A DNA stretch of 64,000 nt from Isoetes taiwanensis (Eukaryota; Streptophyta; Lycopodiopsida; Isoetales; Isoetaceae): NCBI GenBank assembly GCA_021234155.1, contig JAJEKV010000092.1:3174561-3238560 (forward strand), given 5' to 3'. Under the pieces are notes generated by a model. It was not told the origin of the DNA and did not search any database. It saw only the letters and a program-made list of their open reading frames with translations. Positions within the stretch are counted from its first letter, which is position 1; each line of letters begins with the position of its first letter. Both the position numbers and the translations under genes were made by a program. Shown here in pieces: positions 35,851 to 47,453 of this stretch.

Positions 35851-37041
35851 TGTTGCCACTAGGTGGCAACATTTTTAATTGTTTTGGGCATGGTTACACT
35901 CTGCAATTGTTTTGGGCAATTTAATGGTTTGTTACTTGGCAGATGGTAGATTGCAGCACAAGGCCCGGTGCATAGGAGCACCTCTTGTTGAATTGATCGG
36001 ATTCACATGGCCATGGGGGAGTCACTATGGCACAGAATTGCTGAATGCGCTTTGGGTAACAGAGAAGTCCTGGTGTGTTGGAACACCTCATGTTAAATTT
36101 GATATTTGACATGGCCATGGAGGAGGTACCATGGTATAGTGATGGTTCAAACTGAAGACTATTTCAAAGCTAAAGACTATTGTGGAGTAGCCAACATATT
36201 ATTGTTATGTTCTATTATTAAGTGGTTTAGGGTTTGTTTTCGAGTTTTTTCAAAACGTAGGTCGCAGCTTGAAGATCCGTTGAACAGGTGCAAAATGCAG
36301 TTAGCTCAGACTTTATTGTGGATATGCATGATCGGAACTGGCTTTTACGGCACCTGGAACAACTCTGGTGCTGACAAAAAAGGTCGTTGCAGGCATCTCC
36401 GGAATTGGCCGATGAAGGATAAAGGAAGGAAGACAACGGAAAAAAAGGGCTCCATTTGGCGGTATTTTCTTGCTGAAGCATTTGGGCGCCAGAAAAAATA
36501 TTTCTATGTTCTTTCAATGATCTTGAATGATCTGATAATATCTTGTTTCAAACTTGTTTATCTCTGTGAAATAGAGCAAGAACTTGTCTTTTAAGTCTTG
36601 CTTTGATCATATTTGGAGAAATCCTTATATCTTGTTGTGCAGCACTTGTTGTAACACTTTTCCTAATCAATTGCTAGAGCGTTTTCCACTACATCTTGTC
36701 ATAAGGCCGTTGCCACAATTTCTTCATCTTTTTGCTAAGCAATTGGTATATAGTCAATGTATGATGGGCATTGTTCTATAAAAGCTTCTTGAATCCCGAT
36801 ATGCTTATTCTTGTTCATCCCATCTGCCTTGTGAATTCCAAGCGATCAAGGTAAGATTTGTTTTATTAGTGAATCCCAAGTATCAACAAAAAAAAAGGGG
36901 GGGTGAGATTCGTTGTCATTCCATTTCCAAATCTCTCAAAAAAGTTTTCATCTTTAGGTGTGATTGGCCTAACCAATCTGGAGGTCCTAATCGCTTAGGT
37001 TCTCTGAAGATTGTTGCACCGAGTCCATATTTAGTGCAACA
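35851..37041 (+). repeat. Tandem gypsy LTR 2 (middle, shared)
   Basis: Serves as 3' LTR of unit 1 and 5' LTR of unit 2. It has the same ends as the other two and no flanking duplication. Confidence 0.9.
36775..36784 (+). promoter_or_regulatory. TATA box of LTR 2
   Basis: TCTATAAAAG, same position within the LTR as in LTR 1. It could drive unit 2 alone. Confidence 0.6.
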
Positions 37042-37128
37042 TCTTTTTGGAGGTCCCCTAGGGATATTTTTGCTTCTTGTTGTTGGTGCACTAATGCCTC
37101 CAAAAAAAGTCTTGTTGAAGAAGGGATT

Positions 37129-38150
37129 ATGGGCGAGGGAAGTGATAGCAGTGATGGGCGTCTTATCTCAGTGACACCTCCATATCAAATCGAAGTTAAC
37201 CTGCCAGTGACAATGCCTACATATGATGGAACCACAAATCCACATGAATATCTCGCTCAATTTGAGGAGTATTATGCAGAAGGCGGGAAAAGAAAAGGGA
37301 GCACAACTCTTGTCTTGGGTTGGCTATGAGAAGTGAAGCCAAAAGATGGTTCGATTACCAAGAAAGTTGCAATGTGACCAGTGGGAAACAATCAAAGATA
37401 ATTTCATAGAAAGATTTGGCTACTGAGTTTCAAAGGGAGGACTTATACAAAATTGCCCTGCTTGGTTATAAAAAAAGGTGAAAGTGTTCTTGCTTTTGTT
37501 GAAAGGTTTAATACTTATCTGTTGAAGTGTAAGGATAAGAAGATTGACCGCCAACCATCCATCGGTAGAATTCTTCATATGTGGATTGAAGCCACATTAC
37601 AAGCTATCTGAGGAAGATGGGCAAGCTACGATATGGGCTCATTGGATTCTATACATAAAGCCCTAGCTAAAAGCGATTAGAAATTTCAAAGCGATTTGCT
37701 CACTAGCTGGCGATGATGTCCTCCCCCACATGCATGATCATTACCTCCACGATTGGGAGCAGGATCGAAGCGTGCTATACCATTGCCAAAAAAGAAACCT
37801 TCCTTGAAAGAAGAAGTAGCTTTTGAAGTTGCTAAAGCAACTAGCAAACTGGAGTCCACAATGCAAACTCTGATGGAGTTCTCGAAACAAATGGCTGAAA
37901 CATTGAAGGTACAATCCAGCACACCTACATATGGCAGACCAACATACTCAGGCCCACCTTGCACTTATTGCCTAAAACCCAATCATCCGGAGAGTAGGTC
38001 TTTGGGCAAGACCATGCCCGGATGCAACAAAGGGGACATTTTGGGCAAGAGTGCCACATGTGTGACTTACGCAAAGAAGTAGGACATAAGGAGGACAGGT
38101 GTCTTGTGAAAGAGTACATCACGGGAAAACATGCAAAGGGAAATACATCA
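37129..38150 (+). pseudogene. Unit 2 gag
   Basis: A better start than unit 1: ATG at 37129 (MGEGSDSSDGRLISVTPPYQ), then the same capsid N-part. The zinc-knuckle region near 37960-38090 reads CTYCLKPNHPESRSLGK and, in a shifted frame, further C..C..H..C words. It is broken by several small indels. Confidence 0.75.
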
Positions 38151-38589
38151 ATTGCCGGATGCTCCTAGTCATGCTTTTTTTTTTGTGGAAGCCAGCGATG
38201 AAAACAGTGAGAAAATGAAGAAATACTAATTTGTCCAAACCGTGGTCAAATGAACACAACATGCAGGTCTGCTTCTCCCAAGGCTGTAACCTTCTTTGAT
38301 CACGCCTCTCCTGCGATAGTGACCACCAAAACTCTGTTATAGCACTGCGCCTATTCTTAAAGAGGTAACCTCTCACGTATGCGCATGTAAGCATCACGCT
38401 AACTTGAGTTGGAAGTCTTCTTTGAAAAATTCGAAGGTGAGCATCGATTTGTGTACTTTCTTTGAAGATAGCCCCATCATATAAGCATTTGTTGTTGTCA
38501 AACACAATGGAGCGAGCGGTGACACGGCACCCATTTGGTAGCACAAGGGGCGGCGGATCGGTATCTTCTCTTGTGAAGCCGTCGTAAAC

Positions 38590-38935
38590 AATGTAGCTTT
38601 ACCAAAGGTGTTTTTAGATGGGGGATCAGGTCAAAACATCATGCCTTACCATGTAATGATTCGGTTAAAGTTGCAAATAACATCACCAGCATCAATTCTG
38701 CTGAAACCTTTCGACAATCGAGAAATGCGGTACGTTGGGTTTTAGTGCAAGGGGTTGAAGTTGCAATCAAAGGCATTCAAGTGGAGACGGATTTCGTGGT
38801 GATCTCATTTGGAGATGATCATCAAGACACCACCACTTATGGGTTAATTCTGGGGAGGAGATGGATGAAGGTAGTGGATGCTAGACCAATATGGTCTCAA
38901 GGGATTTGCACAATCACCGGATGGGCGTGACGGTC
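38590..38935 (+). pseudogene. Unit 2 protease
   Basis: A DGGSGQNIMPYHVM region at about 38620, then VQGVEVAIKGIQVETDFVVI and a LILGRRWMKV flap/exit motif near 38850, as in retropepsins of Tat-like elements (ILGRxW). One frame shift separates the two parts. Confidence 0.7.
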
Positions 38936-39409
38936 ACTATCTATAACAACCAAGGCAAGAGTGCCGCCCTTGACGAGTTCTCTATGTTAATTGAATGGGA
39001 AGACATGCTCCAACCCGTGGGTGTAGGCCATTTGCAGCTGCAGGTACCTGCCAACATGTACCAGCTTGATGAGAGCACATGTTTACCAGTGCCATACACT
39101 GCCAAAGCCACGTTGTGGTTTGACGGAGGCATTTCAAAACAAGCTGAAATAGCATCTGCGGGGATTATTATAAGGGATGAAAACCATGCATTGATGAAAA
39201 GAGCAGGAAAAACCATTCCTTTTATCACCTCAAATGCAGCAGAATATGAAGCTTTATTGCTGGGCTTGGATGAAGCGCTCGCATTGAATATCATGCACCT
39301 TACCATTTATGGAGACTCCATGCTGATATGCAAACAAGTCACCGGAGAATACTCAGCCAAGCACGAAGGCATGGAGGTGTACAGGCAGAAAGTTCTCAAT
39401 AAGTTCTGA
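38936..39409 (+). CDS. Unit 2 extra RNase H domain located before RT
   Basis: An open stretch up to the stop at 39409 contains a full RNase HI fold signature: LWFDGGISKQAEIASAGIII (first Asp), NAAEYEALLLGLDEALAL (Glu) and IYGDSMLICKQVTGEY (second Asp). This spacing is the plant/archaeal-type RNase H carried as an extra domain by Tat gypsy elements. Here it follows the protease and precedes the RT at 39.67 kb. In well-described Tat elements it lies after the RT-linked RNase H, before integrase. Expected role: removing RNA, including the polypurine primer, during reverse transcription. Confidence 0.8.
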   Translation, partial: TIYNNQGKSAALDEFSMLIEWEDMLQPVGVGHLQLQVPANMYQLDESTCLPVPYTAKATLWFDGGISKQAEIASAGIIIRDENHALMKRAGKTIPFITSNAAEYEALLLGLDEALALNIMHLTIYGDSMLICKQVTGEYSAKHEGMEVYRQKVLNKF

Positions 39410-39659
39410 GTTTCAAATCTTTGGAGCATACAACATATTTCAGGAGAATTTGAATCGCGGAAGGCGATTGCGTCTGCAAAGAAACTTTGGTCCAACATCT
39501 CCAGCAAGGTGCCACACATGAAGATGATTTAGATCCGGAAGCTCACCAGCATATGCATCCCATCTTGGTCATAGACGTCAGCAAAGAAGCTAATACCGCG
39601 CCAAAGTGCATGTATCCAAAGCGGGGACGACAAAAGGACAATTTCGTTGGAGATCATCT

Positions 39660-40560
39660 CCACGCTTGAGTATGCTTCTTTCACCACACTCTTTCAAGAA
39701 ATGGCTGATATTTTTGCTTGGGATTCTGATGAATTAAAAGGTATTCCACCCGAGCATGGTATGTTGGAGATTAACTGAAGCCGGCTCAAGAACATCACCC
39801 AAAAGGCTGAGGAAGATCAATCCGGACTTGTTACCATTAATCAGCGAGATCCACAAAATGTTGGCCGAGGTTTGATCGTGGAGATTCGGCACCCTGCGGT
39901 GGGTCTCTTGTATTGTTCCCATTGAGAAAAAGAATGGGGGCTTGAGAATCTGTATTGATTATCAGGACCTCAACAAATGCACACTCAAAGACTTTTATCC
40001 GTTGCCTTTCTTGGAGGAAGTGCTTCAAGTAGTGGCGGGTAAGGCTTGCTATTCATTCCTTGCGGTTTTAGGGCTTTAACGGATAAGCATTTACGAAAAG
40101 AGACCAAGAGAAAACAGACCTTCATACCACCTTGGGGAACATATGCTATGACTAAAATGCCTTTTGGCTGAAGAATGCACCTTACGTATTTCAAAGATCC
40201 ATGGACTCTATTTTTCAAAACCTTGCCATCTGCCAACTTTTAGAGTCTTCCTAGATGATCTATGTCTTGCTACCTCTCACAATGACCAGCTGTTCATGAT
40301 CAGAAAAATATGTTTCTTATGCCAAGAATTTAACGTTTGTTTGAACCCCAAAAATGTGTCTTTTGGGTCCCTCAAGGCATTTTGCTAGGCCACCGGATTT
40401 ATAACCAAAGGAATTCAAGTGGCAAGAGATAAGATTGACATGATACAGACCTTGCCCCCAAGAACACTCAAGGGGCGTTAAGAGGCTCATTGGCATGACC
40501 AGCTTTCTCGGGATGCACATTAGAACTTTTCCCACATTATAAATCCCATCACAAAGGTGA
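39660..40560 (+). pseudogene. Unit 2 reverse transcriptase
   Basis: The N-side reads FTTLFQEMADIFAWDSDELK and GIPPEHGMLEIN (Tat-type entry), then IVPIEKKNGGLRICIDYQDL, KDFYPLPFLEEVL, and TKMPFGLKNAPYVFQRSMD with frame changes, and an LDDLCLATSHND region near 40250. The frame is lost several times, often at CAG/CTG words where unit 1 reads correctly. Confidence 0.75.
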
Positions 40561-40589
40561 CAAGAACGGGAAGTGCGGTTCCAAAGGGA

Positions 40590-41200
40590 AGAAGTAAGTA
40601 TGTTCGAGATTGAATGGGACAGTGGAATGTCGGAAGCTTTTCACCTTATACTTCAAAAATTACAAGTGGGCGAGGGCACTTGGTACACGAAGCGAGATCA
40701 GCCCTTTCAAGTATACATCACGGTGTGAAAAGGCAATTGGCGTGTAGCGGCTCAAAGGAATAAGTATTTGGGTTCAATGGGAAGCAATGGGGGTCGAGGA
40801 GGAAGAAAAGTATCCTAAATATGAGAAGTATCTTTGCTGCATTGATGTTCCTCTTGGATAAGCATGGGTATTTGTTCCTAAGGCAACATGTCCTTTGTGT
40901 ACATGAAGCATAATCCACTCAAGATTCTCTTCAACGAGGTCCCAAAAAAGGATAAGCTTTATAGGTGGGCTGCTTTCGTTTGGTGGAATATGATTTGGAG
41001 GTGCGGTTATGCGAGTGCAAAAAGAAATCGAGTTTATACATACCTTATGCATTTTATTCCCATGATCGGAGCTTGAGGATCTTTGATGTATACGATATTG
41101 GCGAAAGAAGATCAAAAAGTCACCTTGATTGATCTAATACACTCTGGAAGTATCCCATCTGTAAGTTTTACTAACCCAAAGGCTGCTGCGAGGTTTGACT
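40590..41200 (+). pseudogene. Unit 2 RT-linked RNase H
   Basis: Collinear with 33990-34620. It retains QPFQVYI and the YMKHNPLKILFNEVPKKDKLYRW linker, but the end (YDLEV..) is disrupted. Confidence 0.55.
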
Positions 41201-41219
41201 AAAGTCGCGACAAGGAGAT

Positions 41220-42400
41220 TCAAGGGCGTTGTCTTGATATACACTTGTGGGAGATATTCTTTTGCGGCCAGGATAAATCAGGTGCATATCTCGGATGTTT
41301 GGATGAAATCGAGCAAAAGTTGGTCCTCAAGGAATGTCATGATCAAATGTGTGGAGGCCATTTTTACGGAACACCACGAGCAAAGAAGATTATGCTAAAT
41401 GGGTATTATTGGCCCACTATTTTCAAGGGCGCCATGCACATATTGAAATGCCATCAATGCGGATCCATGCCGAAAAATCTTGCACCCTGGGTCTTTAAAT
41501 CCCATAGTCACACCTGGACCATTTCAAGTGTGGGGTTTGGATTTCATTGGCAAAATAGAACCCCCTTCATCTGCTCAGCATAATTATATTTTGGTGGCCA
41601 CTGATCTCTTTACCAAGTGGGTGGAAGCGGTGCCTCTCAAGGATGCTAACGCCAAAGTCACAGCCAAATTCATTTACTGCGGAGATATCACGGCGGGTTT
41701 GGGATACCCTTCCATATTATTACCGACCGAGGCACACCTTTCATAAATGATCTTATGCAGCATCTAGTACAGTATCTAGGGATCAAGCATACCAAAAGCA
41801 GTTCTTATTACCCCCAGGGTAATGGCCAAGCGGAATCCACCAACAAAGTTCTCAAGGGTATTTTAAAAAAGACAGTAGCATAACACAAAAGGGTTGGAAT
41901 TTGAAGCCCGGCCGGATGCCTTGTGGGCCCTCTGAGAACTACCCACAAACATTCTATGGGTATGACACCATTCCGGCTTGTGTATGGTGAAGAAGCCATG
42001 TTACAGTGCATCTCGAGTTACCGGCTCTAAAGTTCATCTATCAACAAAACTTGTGCATAGAAGCGGTGGAGCCCCTGAGAATATGCTTCTTTGGAAAAGG
42101 CGGCGAAGTCGGGGGCCGAAGCTTATGAGAGAATGGCATTGAAAAAGGAAAAAAGGAAGGCTGCTTTCAACAAGAAGAAGCGGGGTTACAAGGTTCATAT
42201 GTTCACAGGGATATGGTGCTGATCACGGGATAAGAAAATCGAGAAGAATCCTCCCAAATTTGCAAACCTCTGGAAGGGTCCATATTTTGTCAAAAAGCGT
42301 CTTTGGTACTAACTCCTATCTTTTGCAGGATCTCCATCTAAATGAACTACCAAATCCTATCAATATACAACATCACGAAGAAATCTTTGGATCTAATACC
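41220..42400 (+). pseudogene. Unit 2 integrase
   Basis: HHCC finger (ECHDQMCGGHFYGTPRAKK, then an altered CxxC half), core VWGLDFIGKIEPPSSAQ and LVATDLFTKWVEAVPLKD, and a C-terminal end NSYLLQDLHLNELPNPINIQ. The last codons differ from unit 1 by CTG to CACG and CTG to CTTTG changes. Confidence 0.75.
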
Positions 42401-42442
42401 ATGATGGGTGGGGACCAGCCGTTTTTTATTTTGGGCATCAAA

Positions 42443-43625
42443 TGTTGCCACTAGGTGGCAACATTTTTAGTATTTTGGGCATGGTTACACTCTGCAATTG
42501 TTTTGGGCAATTTAATGGTTTGTTACTTGGCAGATGGTAGATTGCAGCACAAGGCCCGGTGCATAGGAGCACCTCTTGTTGAATTGATCGGATTCACATG
42601 GCCATGGGGGAGTCACTATGGCACAGAATTGCTGAATGCGCTTTGGGTACTGAGAGAGAAGTCTGGTGTGTTGGAACACCTCATGTTAAATTTGATATTT
42701 GACATGGCCATGGAGGAGAATACCATGGTATAGTGATGGTTCAAACTGAAGACTATTTCAAAGCTAGACTATTGTGGAGTAGCCAACATATTATTGTTAT
42801 GTTCTATTATTAAGTGGTTTAGGGTTCGTTTTCGAGTTTTTTCAAAACGTAGGTCGCAGCTTGAAGATCCGTTGAACAGGTGCAAAATGCAGTTAGCTCG
42901 GACTTTATTGTGGATGCATGATGGGCGGCTTTATGGCACCTGGAACAACTACAGTGCTGACGACAAAAAGGTCGTTCTTGAGGCATCTCCGATTGGCGAT
43001 GAAGGATGGGAAGGAAGACAACGGAAAAAAAGGGCTCCATTTGGCGGTATTTTCTTGCTGAAGCATTTGGGCGCCAGAAAAATATTTCTATGTTCTTTCA
43101 ATGATCTTGAATGATCTGATAATATCTTGTTTCAAACTTGTTTATCTATGTGAAATAGAGCAAGAACTTGTCTTTTAAGTCTTGCTTTGATCATATTTGG
43201 AGAAATCCTTATATCTTGTTGTGCAGCACTTGTTGTAACACTTTTCCTAATCAATTGCTAGAGCGTTTTCCACTACATCTTGTCATAAGGCCGTTGCCAC
43301 AATTTCTTCATCTTTTGTGCTAAGCAATTGGTATATAGTCAATGTATGATGGGCATTGTTCTATAAAAGCTTCTTGAATCCCGATATGCTTATTCTTGTT
43401 CATCCCATCTGCCTTGTGAATTCCAAGCGATCAAGGTAAGATTTGTTTTATTAGTGAACCCCAAGTATCAACAAAAAAAAAGGGGGGTGAGATTCGTTGT
43501 CATTCCATTTCCAAATCTCTCAAAAAAGTTTTCATCTTTAGGTGTGATTGGCCTAACCAATCTGGAGGTCCTAATCGCTTAGGTTCTCTGAAGATTGTTG
43601 CATCGAGTCCATATTTAGTGCAACA
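42443..43625 (+). repeat. Tandem gypsy LTR 3 (3')
   Basis: Ends GTGCAACA, followed directly by GGTCT and host leader sequence. Confidence 0.9.
43360..43369 (+). promoter_or_regulatory. TATA box of LTR 3
   Basis: TCTATAAAAG, conserved. Transcription from here would read outward into the host leader, antisense to it. Confidence 0.6.
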
Positions 43626-43630
43626 GGTCT

Positions 43631-46600
43631 CTTCTGCAAGACAATTGAAATGAATGTAGAGGGTTGTATAGTTTTATAGACCAAACTTCAATAACTAGCA
43701 ACACATGATAGAAGGAATAATTCTCAGTTGTATTCATGAAGATAGTATTTACAATCGATGAAAAGAAGGATGTATCATATTATAAAGTGGCTAAAGAATT
43801 TGCCAACCCAAAATTCCACAATCATCGCCAATACAAAATCGTAGTACAATTAGTTTAAGAGCTAGGTCCTCCCTCTTCACTTTCGTAGGCCTAGGAGGTG
43901 GTGGTGGCGGTCGATTGGGTGTGTGGCCGAGAGTCACCCCGGGGTCTCTTGTAGCAGCGGCCAATGGATGCAACTTGCGCCGATTGGGTAGGCAGCGGCC
44001 AATGGGGCTGCCGTGAAGGAGCTTCATGCTCATCCAAGGCGCAATATCGACCCAAGGCGTCGGGGGCAAGATCGTCGCCGCAGTACATAAGTGAGCGTCA
44101 CGGTAGAGGAGCTTCTTGTGCCCGGCCAGTGTAGATAGAGCGCGGAGGGCCCACCATGAAGCTTCAGCCTCGGCCCCTAAATCTCGGGCTATAAAAGGAC
44201 TTGCCTGTCGGAAGGGCGAGAAAAAAGCGAGTAAGGTGGTTGCCCCGGCACCTTCCCTTCTTGGGGTCTCCGATGTGGCCACCTCCTTCTCCAACTCCAT
44301 GAGGACCTCTTCTTCCTTAAGCTCTGTTGCTCCTCCTTCACATGGCGGGATTATGATATAAATCCTCTCCCTCGTCGTCCAGGCCAGGGAACCTCAACCA
44401 TATTGATATTAGGGCGTGAGGTCCCATAGCCCGTGAAGGCATCGGTGAGGGGCGCTGTGAGGCGGCTCTGCATCACGAAGTCGAAGGCGTAGTAGAGTCT
44501 CGGCCGGCTCTATGGTCTCTTGGCGGAGCTGGGCGTTTTGCTGCACCTCGGGAGGAAGCTCACTAGAAGTGAAGTCAATGAAGTCGTCCATGCAATACTC
44601 GCAAGCTCATAAAGCACATGGTCTTTGCGCTTGCGTCTAAATCCGGCCACCATGTGATAAGTCCGGATAATATCATCCAAGAGAAGATATTCTTGCCCTT
44701 GGTGATAAATAGCTGGAAGGGCATCCGGCCCGACAAGCCCTACGGCTTGCTCGCGGTGGAGGCGGCTCTTAAAGCTAATTGCTTCCCAGGCGAAGTCGCC
44801 CATGCCTATGTGTTCGTCTTCCCCTCCTCGGAAGACTCGAGGCGGTTTGCCTTTCTCTGAGCAAGGTTTCATCCTCGGCGTATTGGTCCATGAGGATGGC
44901 TAGGGCAAAGGCAACCTCAAGGTATTGCGCCCACGATGATCTTAGCAGGCGGTGTTTGCCCCATCAGACTTCCCCTTGACACATCGTATGCATGGGTGTC
45001 CCCTCCTAACATCTCGGGACTACCTCCCGCTCCGGATATAGTTGGGGAGGATCCCCAAGAAGGAATACCGGAGGAGCATCTCCTCCTGTAGAAATCTAGA
45101 AATCAGGCATAATGGGATGCGGCATGTTGGCAAAGAGGTCTAGGTATTTGGCGAGCAAAGGGCATGGCCAGTCGAAAGGGACTTGCGGATCCCATTGCTC
45201 TCAGATCATGGTACCCGGCGATAAGGTCGGCCCGGCGGCCATGGCTAGAAGGGAGGTGAGAGGAAGAGAAACAACCTAACAATTGAAATGAACTTTAAAA
45301 GTTCTTTTAACTCCCTTTATTTAAGCTGACGTCAGCAATTCTTTTCATATTTATCGGGAAAAATTAAATTTTTAATACAAAATAAAAAGTTTTTTTTTTC
45401 ATTAAGCATAAAAAAATATGTACAATGCGAGCCCATCAAAATATGCTAAGGATGCTCCCCGAATTCTGGCGAGGGCTAAGAATCCTTTGGCATAATGGTA
45501 ACTCTCTTTGCGTGAATCGGCGCCAAGGTTAAGCGTCACCAAAAGTGCCACCAAGTAGGCTTGACCTCTTGGGCGCCAAAATTGCAAAGATGCAGGCGGA
45601 GATCGGTCTTGAATTCTGGGCAATCTCAGGACCAACCTCACGGAAGGGAAGCTTAGTATTAGAAAGGCTGGGTGGACTTCGAAACTTTGCGGTTTCCATG
45701 AGACCCGCGATAGGGTCGGTACCAATGGGGCTTCCTTTGTGGGGTGGGTTTTGTGGCGGCCCCTTCGGTGCTGGCACCGTCTTAGCGCCAACATCCGGTC
45801 GGGAGTCATTCACCCATTTCTTTGTCTCCGTGAGCTGGTATTCTTGCCAAAAGCTCCGACAGTCCTTAGTTTCTCCTTGTATTGACTGCCGGTCTTTCGG
45901 GCTAAACCCTTCCTCCGGTGCTTAATGGTCACATGTTCTGTCGGGGTTGGGCCCGACCCACTCCCAGTTGCCCCTCCGTCCTGCGGGTTCAGCTGGTCCT
46001 GCCGATCCCTCTCCTCCTGTTCAAGCTTCTCCCGTTCCTCCCGGGCTCCCCTCAGATCTTCTTGAATCTGAGCAAAATGTTGGGCACAGCGCCCGGTGAA
46101 GAAGTTGACATGGTACGGTGAGGCCCATGAGACCCATATCGTCTGTATGGTCGTCGGATAATCTATCTTGATGTCGGGGATTTCCCCAAATAAAGCTGTG
46201 GTTATCCTCGTCCCAGCGGTATGGGGAACCTCAATTGCCATCTATGGCCGGCAAAGCCGTCCCAAATACTGTACTCTCTTCCCCTAAGCAGCCCGTATCA
46301 TCGCCGCTCAATCTCCCGATGGTCATCTTCCTTGGCCAAGCCTACGATCTGATCGGCTTCTGCCTGATGTCCTCCTCCTTGGTATGCCCCTCTTGTTCAG
46401 GAGGATAAAACTTAATCAGCATCATGACCATGTCATGTTGCTTTCGGCGATGGTGTAGGAGAGTGGCGAAGGTTCAGCCGGATAAAAAATGGCTCACGAG
46501 AAGTGATAGATAGGATAAAGGGATCCTATCGTTATTCTCAAACGGTTCACCGGCTCATCAAAAGGATGTCGATGAAGGCGGTCTGTAGCCATGTACCGGG

Positions 46601-47453
46601 CGATCATGGCATAAATCTCCACTATGCTCAAGGTAGAAGGATCAGGAAAAGCTCTTGGTATTGGCCATAGTGGTAACACTAAGGTCTCTGGTCGGCGGTG
46701 GAATTGGTGGCGGAGAAAAAATGACAAAGGGCGCTAGGGTCCACAAGACATAAGGGTGAAAAAGCGAGTCAAGTCGAATTGGCGATGGCGGAGGCGGCTC
46801 TGGCGGTCGAAAATCTTTGAAGGCAAAGGCAAAACAAACAACAAGAAGAAATTTGAGCGGCGGATAACTTTTGAAATTTTAAAATTTTCCTATTAACTTT
46901 TTAATTTTATTATTATAAAATAATTATCTGGCGGAAATCAGCGAGGCATCTGGTCGAGGCGCCCGGTGCATTATCGATGCTCCGCCTCGGCCGGGGTCGT
47001 CGAAAAAGCAAGCGGCGCCGGAGTTGACCTTCTTGGGGCGCGTTGACTCCCATCATGCGGTGGGCGCCCATTTGCATTTTCGGCTCTTCCGCAGGTATTT
47101 GCGCAAGGCGATAAAAAGCAAGCGGCGGCCGAGTTGGTTTCGGGCCTGCCCTTGACCATTTTTCGCTGGAGGCGGTATCCCTAGGGTAATTTAAATCGCC
47201 CGATCAATGGAACCACCGCTTTCAGGTCATTTGAGCCACCGCACTGACATTTACAATTCTTCCAATCCTGGGCCCTCCAGTCGCCCTATCTTTTTTTTAA
47301 AGCTACAATTTCTTAATTTAACCTAACACTGAACCATACATCAAAGAGGACTAACAACACCTTAACTCCACCTCCTCCTAACTACCGTACTACGAGTTAG
47401 TGTGTGGCCAGTGCTATGATTTCGAGCAACCGAAATCCGGCTCTGACTCCACT
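43631..47453 (-). other. Host gypsy long leader with unassigned minus-strand frames
   Basis: 3.8 kb between the host 5' LTR and the tandem insertion. Minus-strand frames exist at 45810-46241 (143 codons, with the coiled-coil-like stretch REEREKLEQEERDRQDQ), 44510-44872, 43791-44300 and 46494-46727. None matches a gag, pol or env domain that I know. Together with 28721-29240 this makes an unusually long pre-gag region. It could be an extra ORF, a captured sequence, or a gag N-terminal part broken by errors. Confidence in any single frame is low. Confidence 0.4.
47437..47451 (-). other. Primer-binding site of the host gypsy element
   Basis: The minus strand reads TGGAGTCAGAGCCGG two bases inside the LTR. 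It resembles TGGTATCAGAGCC, the complement of the initiator Met-tRNA 3' end, with two mismatches. Confidence 0.7.

Larger units (their letters stand above)
29241..43625 (+). mobile_element. Tandem Tat-like Ty3/gypsy: three LTRs, two internal domains
   Basis: LTRs at 29241-30427, 35851-37041 and 42443-43625 (1183-1191 bp each, TGTTGCC...GTGCAACA) alternate with two internal domains of about 5.4 kb. Only the outermost ends carry a target duplication, GGTCT at 29236-29240 and 43626-43630. The middle LTR has no such flank and joins the units directly (..GGGCATCAAA|TGTTGCC). This is the expected product of unequal recombination between LTRs of sister copies, or of insertion of a tandem cDNA. Each unit holds gag with zinc knuckles, protease, an extra RNase H, RT, a second RNase H and integrase. 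Confidence 0.92.

Noticed and set aside
43791-44300. 169-codon minus-strand frame considered as a host gene
   Set aside because: It lies inside the host retroelement leader, has a proline run and biased composition, and matches no domain. It is kept only as part of the leader.
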